Virus record (IMG/VR): IMGVR_UViG_3300002488_000109
Span: 1-21,471 of that record
Strand: one strand, 5' to 3'
Length of the DNA stretch: 21,471 nucleotides
Source of the DNA: a virus
The number at the start of each line of letters is the position of its first letter. Within the stretch, counting starts at the first letter, position 1. The notes under the pieces were generated by a model. It made no database searches, was not told where the DNA came from, and saw nothing but the letters and a program-made list of their open reading frames with translations. Below are positions 17,301-21,471 of the stretch, one piece after another. Both the position numbers and the translations under genes were made by a program.

Positions 17301-20190
17301 TCACAGCGGCAGTAGCGGCTCTGCTACAGGGCTTAATGGTAGGTTGTTTACCTCAGCGAATGTTATTATAGATGAAGTTACAATTTGGAACACTAATTTA
17401 GACTTCTGGCAAGTCAGCGCTCTTGGCGGCGGCGGTCCCAAGGGTGCAGGCCCAGTGCAGCCAATATCAGCTGTAAGTAGTAGCCTTCACAATCATTTGA
17501 TTGGCTGGTATAGAATGGGCGATGATACTGGATACAATAGGATTGAGGTTAGTCAATCTAACATGACAGATGCATCTCCGATGTTAAATCATGCGGTTTT
17601 TCACAATCCTCAATTGGGACACCCTCGTAATCAAAATCATATTAGAAGCGGTGACACTTTATCTGGCAGTGTAAGTGCTGCTAATCTCAGTATAACAAAA
17701 CCAAAGTTTGAGGGATTTAAAGATGACATACACGGTGAAGGAAATGATGCACATACAGCTGCAAACACAGCTTCATTAATCCAGAAAGGTTTTGGTATTG
17801 TTGATGTTACTACAATAAAACAAAGATATCGAACCTTCGACGGCACGCTAAGCGATGCACAATTTATTGATTTGAAACATGCTAATGGTAGCTTAGCTCA
17901 CTTAACTGGTGCATTAAAATATCCATCTTATATAACTGGTTCTAGTTTTAATGAAACGGCTGACCATGGCATACCAAGAATTGGTTCTGCTAGTTGGGGT
18001 GCTTTGGGTGGCAGAATTGGAACTGGTGACGCAAATAGTTTAAATAGAACTTTCTGGGTTAATCAAGATGCTGGAATACAAAGAGTGGAAAGAATACCCT
18101 TTGAAGCAGTGATAGATCCTAGGCTATTGCCATCTAGTGAAGAAAAAGAAGTTGATGGTGTCATTGCTGATTATCTGACAATATGGGATAACGAACCACA
18201 TCCAAGTGCTTCTTTGCAACCAACCACTGCTATGAGAGCAACTGAAGCGCGCTCATATGATTTAATTTATGGTAATTATGCAGGAGGTCCGCTTTCAACT
18301 CCTGCAAACTTGGCTATATTTGATAACGCTATGACTTCTTCTGCGCTTACTTCTAGTATAAACTTAACAGAACTTAGAAGAAGAGAAGGTGCTGGTATCG
18401 GCACACAATATAGACTAGCAGCAAATAATTTTTATGCAGAAAGTATGAATTTCTTTTTAGAAAACCGCGCACCTGTCATGTTAGCAACTGCAGACACGCT
18501 AGATCATGATCCGACTGGAGAGCGCAATACATATATTATGACATTAGAACTGAACAGGCCGCTTGATGGAGATTTTCCAATGTATAATCGAGCGTCTGCT
18601 TTTGGCCCACCAGTTGATGCTGGTCACGTTCCTTACAACGAGATGTTTTCTGAAGCTGGTCGCGGACGAGGCGCTCATGGCTTTTCACCGTTTACACCAC
18701 CTCACTACGAAGGGCGGTCTTTAGTCACATACACTTTCACACCAGGAACTGGTAGTTATGCCACTCCATCCGGCGAATTGCTAGTACAAAATGTCTTGCA
18801 ACAGATTAAGACCCTAGATGGCTTTGCAGAAAGTGGCCCCAAGATACAATTCGCCAGATTAACAGCCATGACTGGTGCTACTGGTGAAGGTAGAGATCAA
18901 AAGCTAACTAAGAAAAAACTAGCAACAGATGCTTTTAATCATGGTCTTGGATTTAGAGCAGCTACTGCTCTATCGTCTCTAAACAAAACACACGCGATGC
19001 AGTTATCTTCATCTATAGCGGGACTAGATCTAGCAGAAAATGCTCTTATACAAAGCTTTCAAGGTAACGATCCAACACAACCTTCCTTGAGGTTTAGTAC
19101 GGTTTTTCACCCAAGATGGGAAGGTCCAAGTTTATCGTTTAAAGATGCATCATGTACAGCTCCATTGCCACTCGGTCTAACAACAACAAAAGGCTTGTGG
19201 CATCAATATGGTTTACCTGCCGAAACTTCAAATTTTAGTTTTAGGGGACCAAGAACACGTCGCCGCCGCTTCCGTGATTTATCTAAACTGCTTGGTTTGC
19301 ACTTTAGAAAAAACGGTCGCGCTGTTGAAGGTCAGTCAAAACCATTGGGACAAATAGCGACAGAAAGAAGAATAAAGGAAGCTGTTATTGCAGTGCCTTT
19401 TAGATATGCCGGTAAACCTAGACAAATCAAAGATCACGGTAGAAAACTTCTATCGACCAAAAATCAAGGAAAAGAATTTTTTACATTACCAAATCCTGAA
19501 AAACTTTATAAAGCTGTGCATAATTTTACTTTTAAGTTTAAAGATGCGAAAGAATTTAAAAAAGAATATTTAGATAGCCTTGAGCAAGAAAGAGGTGCCC
19601 CGATCAGTACTGGCCACCCATACAAGAAAATGGCCGGCGCCATGATAGACTATGTTTTTCCACCCAGCATGAACTGGCTAAAATATAGTGGTGATTCAGA
19701 TAGTGTTGCAACGTCAGCAGGGAAGCCGTATGTGCCCCCTTTCTTATACTTTGTAATGGAGTTTGATACCACCCTAGATCAAGAAGACTTGTCAAAAATT
19801 TGGCAAAATTTAATGCCAAAAATTGGACAGGATTCCTTTAACAAAGACGGGGAAAGCATAACTCAAAAAACTAGTTTTACCGTACCCCTAGATACGGATG
19901 ATTATTCAGGTGATCTATCTAGCGGCTTATCATTATTGCCAGAGTTGGATACAGAAGAGGCAGACGAAATAAAGTGGATGGTCTTTAAAGTAAAGCAAAG
20001 AGCTGAAACAAACTATTTTGAAAAAATTAATAGGGATAAGTTGCCATTTGATCATCCCAATAAATTACCAACTATCGAGCAATTTATGGAATATGGCTAT
20101 AACTGGCCGTATGATTATTTCTCATTGGTTGAACTAGTTAAGATTGACGCGGAAGTTGCTTATGCTGTTGATAAGGACGATGAAGAATGA
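8302..20190 (+). CDS. Giant (3962-residue) ConA/LamG-domain virion protein, possible enlarged gp7/gpI-like wedge protein
   Basis: One uninterrupted frame of almost 12 kb. Order of parts: residues 1-160, a conserved-looking N-terminus (VDYATASNFAKFGSAEEYY, YPYDGS); about 168-375, a LamG/ConA-like domain; about 420-640, an alpha-helical block containing IYQNIYNNLVYIYKSKGTEK; about 655-870, a second ConA-like region; about 994-1110, helices; a His cluster at 1350-1363; IPQSDLNYLWITSS from 1610; GPYGWPSWKQIRVGQ (1819-1833); about 2840-3075, a C-terminal LamG domain ending in LIGWYRMGDD; an Arg-rich patch RTRRRRFR (3651-3658); and a C-terminal block with HPYKKMAGAMIDYVFPP and NWPYDYFSLVEL. No enzyme motif, signal peptide or clear membrane segment is seen. 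The start is seven bases after the previous stop with only a weak Shine-Dalgarno, so translational coupling is likely. Baseplate or fibre location is inferred from neighbours. The wedge assignment is tentative. Confidence 0.88.
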   Translation: MSLKDLFDKKASKHVLANKSVEDLKQDIESEFFVDSYIEDKFRFEPHVDYATASNFAKFGSAEEYYNVATKRIYELYPYDGSAHEKQKWINESNGLDLHVFKDGYPRSTGYAKFSPSGWGSRVSLSGNYANPATKEYILIKGGPNINNVWSTASNRTSNLEINGAKGNTVEFWLKKSGYQSLTKKEVILDVWPSGSQPGDHKYGRFTIELDRTRPQEDSPWVITYRSGSSGFINSYVSGAAGLYNSASDGEWHHYAFALRNTGSAVGVTCYVDGQFNHYFETGSTIGAINRPLIGTIGALAAGKSDNTDFSIPVNINPGLGFGKLSGSIDEFRYWKTRRTEKEISLNWFTQVHGGTNTDDSNTKLGVYYKFNEGISTSSSIDQVVLDYAGRATNGAWVGYSSVARSVKSAIVESSASATEFKDPIIHVENPKVAAYIQDKKELGRAYDYSNTSNLFFSFPEFMVDEDGIDGNLKKLSQIIASYCDNLWLQIQSLSSLKHERYEDFNKKPYPFVDAMLRARGLDVPELFIDADVINSLAKRDDKKVYEQSLHDIKNFIYQNIYNNLVYIYKSKGTEKSFRNMFRCFGLDENLIRINMYADRITYPLETKYRQTSVKKRYANFSTPSHYKATIYQYSSSYASDASPKDGFISGSHAEGTVGLAFTTQAEIIFPKKFNKSSTNYVSTPQSSSLFGAHTALGSGDTDEFRPANKDFANYEVYAVKETKDSKHAKFVLKSTSGLIDAVETAIIKDVYDNKKWNLAVRVSPKNPDFGSAISGAASVYTAELYGVQADAGTIQNEFSISRTLTNAVGERFQQYSKKIYIGAHRENYTGSVLALSDVKISSVRHWATHLDNEEIKAHAIDPASYGVLHPQQNTYAFNIVGNNSIPKIKTLALAWDFGDVTGSTAGGNLIVNDFSSGSMVEKQNYGIIGEIAGVKHPGRGFDFAPSSTSSIDVEYLFSSKMQNFENVHSSDMIRVPSRDDVTFTRETRPVNHHFSLEKSMYQGISDEMIDMFATVREFNNLIGDPIHRYRQQYKSMEHLRQLFFNNIENTPDVERYIEFYKWVDQSISDVVDQLRPATANMSDDIRNVIESHALERNKYWSKLPFLEKKQEDPENHPGAAGINELLYNWKFGHAPLETHTGIYAPTGSAGLDQSKNTFWWKNRVERTDVSVSTGDEAVDADREKLRKAINTQVSGNTFAARALSKPYRLVVQLDPVIHSGDNFHLNKKKDFYLSTTNPNNKDFIKINAADLDFGPDRDDVLRPKLIVNNNIFEKKKARGPADISNTNKDHDINTIAPFSIYSSSVDAPTDYKAELFDRFKQGVDITNLHSDAYGEDREIPMQSPFTEFHVGGHFHRHVEINHSESLGPSLKKPKAGIKGLDTHIDRVEAFYISASNSQLFVLGPDQQEKDNPSLTGSIAGRTHVLRDPLAKRPVNIRNIKTTTSSLNLGNYTHDYEIVQGTSVDVSPVFLIRTGSVVDLSVSGSSDLVLGLRDRTKLSRPIRKNVIISRFSAPGDPKTMGDSQGGPELDFQTTQYSVFNTMNYRNLSVRYPLDSFLTIAARKNYVTTNANTASFHKTYRNTTYLPTDKDTFLETGVRDQNNNAFIQRQIPQSDLNYLWITSSALETTSSFIGYSHDFTIPIGANSGYQTSSHVKSQEQTELTFVSASDVGGGKFSGFGQQSFDFNSRPYFEKYADSVGNASFGNFIPVGFWGSNAIIVDPISGSDNNTLGFDPDIGPLRVGSEITEGTGRDFANDMSGSAFITNIKSGGSYPTLGYLNDTNFAGLNLTRKVRAVTTRAGYGDQGDVILLNGLILNRQGPYGWPSWKQIRVGQDNKVARFLRKNNIYAPAVVSTLGHDKLMFPVGSAMNKIMDRTRSPEDLNSMLYNYTRGYSWPNNTLHSFKRQRPRIPLHTLEEGSERLRKARKMRFDTRVDVQHYRFTESAAITNTNRLQGMTFRITTFDDVDDFRNIRGIGNHRVIREKAPYFPENKYRMFSNPGFNRIMSLELNEETIASETKKQIKNLSENLLEQNNFRFADSVINDLQAKGVRVSPALSRLVPEFQDQAFVMLKQTIYPTFENSLKTRTIKRERFKIDWWFEDADSRYRAHSPNARKDHRFDDWVIHDRAGAKSTTQLPLLSRIYLSSNPNAYPQKALEKKLKYGETYFADIGDLYFNNGLAPEPTSSHAWFDTMGTPQHPARGIGYVNTLPFGKTLGHPHFIGRLPSRNTSDYFSGLFYLLDSSNQPLERGARAGNLYLVANRFGPTQAGASEHYRDSGSHRVLFPFHPEHHGARYKNSAWPLDAQPGFGLSGELNLGTDTPGNFGPEGVLVHNSNFFRSGSNPGSYRYTSQGMHKYDPKPSPVYARKFPETPVIYRIAFASNDKTDYDEQGIVLFPFSVSASFPDPATQALHNETSTGGSNFSGPTNNGDGFITLIFQSSSARTAEGPDVRRPHTGSLFFINLTSSVSTPTDICKEFVQHFTPVEDPSTSASDFSSLALLRQINRTVINVEQLKDNAGNLTATASITFRNAPVAENSDRPNLYFVGDPVNNNYISYHSSTGSKHDINPFIIQGPAGSTRLGGAAKWEAGSQSGCSPFPYKDYDDWFEQIKHMGRDYSQVPEFRISEFIGTYSNRLANGATGTTYTGDGSDALYTGDAFWYGDMAWQGCPEKLQLSGANYSYQRSNQENFYKVYSNSDFIRNFNVVDNAMKENGYSKRSITLTAKAIKKLLPYRGFYPVQRTLQLAEYFSSSYAADKRITSNRQNYLGSFRNYIAPFFAPGITYNSIKSGISVDYPIFVPKKDRTFNRFGTLFAANDNNWVQIGDSADFGDLLTGSLSPTPHDPGITVGAWIYFPDAQDRAVDNITEDNFSILSLCDKNGHYDGLKFAYRGGRFELHMGLSDASQYVQFTSGDAGAFWQTNTWYFVAFTKKLGNTDASSKKPAFYAKWPADGYGSSVNYYSGTGVGYYSYNGGTVNENNIFAGSKPGDCRIGNHYFSSTKVVHSGSSGSATGLNGRLFTSANVIIDEVTIWNTNLDFWQVSALGGGGPKGAGPVQPISAVSSSLHNHLIGWYRMGDDTGYNRIEVSQSNMTDASPMLNHAVFHNPQLGHPRNQNHIRSGDTLSGSVSAANLSITKPKFEGFKDDIHGEGNDAHTAANTASLIQKGFGIVDVTTIKQRYRTFDGTLSDAQFIDLKHANGSLAHLTGALKYPSYITGSSFNETADHGIPRIGSASWGALGGRIGTGDANSLNRTFWVNQDAGIQRVERIPFEAVIDPRLLPSSEEKEVDGVIADYLTIWDNEPHPSASLQPTTAMRATEARSYDLIYGNYAGGPLSTPANLAIFDNAMTSSALTSSINLTELRRREGAGIGTQYRLAANNFYAESMNFFLENRAPVMLATADTLDHDPTGERNTYIMTLELNRPLDGDFPMYNRASAFGPPVDAGHVPYNEMFSEAGRGRGAHGFSPFTPPHYEGRSLVTYTFTPGTGSYATPSGELLVQNVLQQIKTLDGFAESGPKIQFARLTAMTGATGEGRDQKLTKKKLATDAFNHGLGFRAATALSSLNKTHAMQLSSSIAGLDLAENALIQSFQGNDPTQPSLRFSTVFHPRWEGPSLSFKDASCTAPLPLGLTTTKGLWHQYGLPAETSNFSFRGPRTRRRRFRDLSKLLGLHFRKNGRAVEGQSKPLGQIATERRIKEAVIAVPFRYAGKPRQIKDHGRKLLSTKNQGKEFFTLPNPEKLYKAVHNFTFKFKDAKEFKKEYLDSLEQERGAPISTGHPYKKMAGAMIDYVFPPSMNWLKYSGDSDSVATSAGKPYVPPFLYFVMEFDTTLDQEDLSKIWQNLMPKIGQDSFNKDGESITQKTSFTVPLDTDDYSGDLSSGLSLLPELDTEEADEIKWMVFKVKQRAETNYFEKINRDKLPFDHPNKLPTIEQFMEYGYNWPYDYFSLVELVKIDAEVAYAVDKDDEE
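8803..9426 (+). other. LamG/concanavalin A-like domain 1 of the giant protein
   Basis: Residues about 168-375. Visible hallmarks are an opening strand NTVEFWLKKSG, then SDGEWHHYAFALRNTG (the typical 'W-H-H-Y-A' strand), VTCYVDGQF, GSIDEFRYWKTRRTEKEI, and a closing YYKFNEG. These match the usual strand order of LamG-like jelly-roll domains, which often bind sugars. Binding itself is not shown by the sequence. Confidence 0.8.
9559..10221 (+). other. Helical block with YKSKGTEK motif, possible tail protein I/gp7-like core
   Basis: Residues about 420-640 of the giant protein. Helices with IASYCDNLWLQIQSL, then FVDAMLRARGLDVPELF, then IKNFIYQNIYNNLVYIYKSKG with KGT at 572-574, then FRNMFRCFGLDENLIRINMY. 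A 'KGT' preceding a short helix and a Gly turn is typical of P2 gpI-type tail proteins, which follow the gpJ gene. Here the block lies two genes after the gp6/J-like gene. The link is an inference from motif and gene order. Confidence 0.5.
10264..10911 (+). other. ConA-like beta region 2 of the giant protein
   Basis: Residues about 655-870. It has strands of LamG type: AEIIFPKKF, KHAKFVLKSTSG, KKWNLAVRVSP, YTAELYGVQ, KKIYIGAHREN, LALSDVKISSVRHWATHLDNEEIKAHA. The last segment is the usual 'strand plus small helix' ending of LamG domains. It is more diverged than domains 1 and 3, with no clear WHH motif. Confidence 0.55.
16822..17520 (+). other. LamG/concanavalin A-like domain 3 of the giant protein
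   Basis: Residues about 2840-3075. It opens with GITVGAWIYFP, followed by FSILSLCDKNG, LKFAYRGGRFELHMG, NTWYFVAFTKKLG, DCRIGNHYF, VIIDEVTIWNTNLDFWQVSAL and a closing HLIGWYRMGDDTGYN. This is a complete LamG-type strand series. A Gly-rich stretch (LGGGGPKGAGP) lies between the last two strands. Confidence 0.8.
20173..20177 (+). promoter_or_regulatory. Ribosome binding site AAGGA of the last gene, inside the giant gene
   Basis: AAGGA lies nine bases before the ATG at 20187, within the final codons of the giant gene. The stop and start codons overlap as ATGA (20187-20190), typical of coupled translation. Confidence 0.75.
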
Positions 20191-21471
20191 CTTTTTTTAA
20201 CAAAAAAGAAGAAGTAATAGAAATTGAGCTTACTGCATATGGAAAATATTTGCTTTCCAAGGGAAGATGGCGTCCTAAATTTTATACTTTTTCTGATGAC
20301 AACGTAACCTACGACCCAGAATTTTTAAATCTTTCAGAAAAAAGAAAAGAAACAAATGAAAGAATTCAAAACTTAACTCCTAACCTTAGATCAGTTTTAG
20401 ATCACAGCAGCGCAGAAACAAGAGTGATGAGATTAAATGGACATATCATTGAAAATAATGATTATGAGTCTGCACGTGCGTTAGTAAAAACTAAAATAGG
20501 AGAAGTACCCTTGGACGATGTTTATGGAAAGGATTTTATCAATGATATAAGCATGGCACCGGACGGTGGAAATCTAATTAGAAACTTTATTGGAACGTCA
20601 GAGATAGGGTCTCAAAAGCCCCCTGCGTGGTCGGTTGTTAGTTTAAATACTGAAATATTTAATTCAAATGTTGAGCTAAGTTCTTCTGGGCCAAATCGCA
20701 GCTTGAGAATACCTCAATTAGAAATGAATATAGATGTAAATGTTTATGCTAGAAAAATAGAACAAAATGTCTCAGATACATTTTTTAAAATGCAAGCTGG
20801 TATCGAAGACAGGATATATTTTACAGATGGGTATGAACTAGAAATAGAGGATCGATCTATAGTGCTTAAGGTTGAAGAAGAGAATGTTAGATTTGAAAAA
20901 GAAAATTTTGATGTTGAATTTTATTTAGTTGAAGATGAACGGGAAGTACAAATTGGAGCCGCCCGGGCAACTTTTACAATCACTAATCTTTCTAACTTAA
21001 CAACCGGAGCCACTGTATCGTTTACAGATACCGAAGGACAATCTTACACTTTAACTTGCACTGGTATACCCGGCAATCCAGCACCAGCTACTGGAGTAAC
21101 AACGAATACGAATACAACATCTCCTTCGTTTGCAGTTGCTGAAGGTTCGATCAACGATACAGCACATAATATGTTTATAGCAATTAATGCCCTAGACAAT
21201 TTCAAAGCCTCAGTAAAAGATAATGTAGTGATTGTAGATCAAGCAGAAGGTGGAAGAGGTGGCAATGTAACTGTAACTTTAAATGATGACGGAGCAGATG
21301 GAATGACTGTAACAGACTTTACAGGTGGTGGCCCAAATAAACAAAGAAAAGAAGAAACGTTGATAAAACTTTTTTGCTCAGAAAATGATTTAGATACAGT
21401 TGATCAAAAAGATTTAATTGATACATATTTAGAAATTAGTTATGATGATGATATTCCTGCTGGAGAACTGA
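20187..21471 (+). CDS. Phage structural protein, 3'-truncated by the window edge, with module copy B
   Basis: 428 codons are visible and the frame is still open at the right edge. The start is set by the ATGA overlap with the giant gene and by AAGGA nine bases upstream. The N-terminus has ELTAYGKYLLSKGRW followed by PKFYTFSDDNVTYDPEF. This 'YG-LLS-G-P-YY-F-DDD' pattern is one I associate from memory with structural proteins of uncultured marine myoviruses, but I cannot name a function. Residues about 185-252 are strand-rich and acidic. Residues 261-382 are a module shared with the 760-residue protein. After the module the frame continues with KQRKEETLIKLFCSEN and an acidic stretch. No catalytic motif is visible. 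A tail, baseplate or fibre role is inferred from the operon. Confidence 0.85.
   Translation, partial: MTFFNKKEEVIEIELTAYGKYLLSKGRWRPKFYTFSDDNVTYDPEFLNLSEKRKETNERIQNLTPNLRSVLDHSSAETRVMRLNGHIIENNDYESARALVKTKIGEVPLDDVYGKDFINDISMAPDGGNLIRNFIGTSEIGSQKPPAWSVVSLNTEIFNSNVELSSSGPNRSLRIPQLEMNIDVNVYARKIEQNVSDTFFKMQAGIEDRIYFTDGYELEIEDRSIVLKVEEENVRFEKENFDVEFYLVEDEREVQIGAARATFTITNLSNLTTGATVSFTDTEGQSYTLTCTGIPGNPAPATGVTTNTNTTSPSFAVAEGSINDTAHNMFIAINALDNFKASVKDNVVIVDQAEGGRGGNVTVTLNDDGADGMTVTDFTGGGPNKQRKEETLIKLFCSENDLDTVDQKDLIDTYLEISYDDDIPAGEL
20967..21332 (+). repeat. Shared Ser/Thr/Gly-rich module, copy B
   Basis: Residues 261-382 of the last gene, from ATFTI to DFTGGG. It pairs with copy A at 6543-6893. The N-terminal part (ATFTITN against ASFTIAN, then an SYTLT/TYTMT strand) aligns with a small length difference, and the last 79 residues align without a gap. 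Both copies are followed by GGPN or GPN and a Gln, so the similarity may extend slightly past the module. Confidence 0.85.

Noticed and set aside
8302-20190. Diversity-generating retroelement target in the LamG domains
   Set aside because: No reverse transcriptase, template repeat or accessory gene is visible in this window, and I see no near-identical repeat pair differing at adenines.
1-21471. tRNA genes, CRISPR arrays, insertion sequences, attachment sites
   Set aside because: Genes abut or overlap throughout with gaps of 22 bases or less, leaving no space for them between genes. I saw no spaced direct repeats or transposase motifs.

Overview
The window is a gene-dense, AT-rich stretch in which every supported gene lies on the + strand. 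It reads as part of the virion-structure operon of a contractile-tailed bacteriophage (myovirus). Two genes are recognisable T4-type baseplate wedge components, gp25 and gp6, lying next to each other. The other genes are long, beta-rich, Ser/Thr/Gly/Asn-rich proteins of the kind that form phage baseplate, fibre or decoration parts. From memory, several of their sequence blocks resemble structural proteins of uncultured marine myoviruses. Host and environment cannot be settled from the sequence. Good AGGAG-type ribosome binding sites point to a bacterial host. There are no tRNAs, integrase, replication or lysis genes here.

Layout: (1) 2-3778, a large unidentified probable virion protein whose reading frame runs off the left edge. 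(2) 3793-4191, gp25-like wedge protein. (3) 4214-6010, gp6/baseplate-J-like wedge protein. (4) 6012-8294, a 760-residue structural protein that looks like a beta-sandwich (DNRLRE-like) domain split by a 255-residue insert, which itself holds a second inserted module. (5) 8302-20190, a giant 3962-residue protein with three ConA/LamG-like regions and an N-terminal helical block with a YKSKGTEK motif. That motif recalls the KGT motif of P2 gpI/T4 gp7-type wedge proteins. (6) 20187 to the right edge, the start of another structural protein carrying a second copy of the module inserted in gene 4. Gene gaps are 14, 22, 1, 7 and -4 bases, so translational coupling is likely. I see no promoter or terminator between genes and no gene-free stretch over 300 bases.

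Probable biology (inference): gp25 and gp6 build the inner baseplate wedge. The giant protein may be an enlarged third wedge or peripheral-baseplate protein whose lectin-like domains could touch host glycans. Genes 4 and 6 probably supply neighbouring fibre or baseplate decoration. The main points for follow-up are the module shared by genes 4 and 6 (40 of 79 identical residues without a gap, counted by hand), its nested position in gene 4, the changed EPR motif of gp25, and the possible wedge identity of the giant protein.
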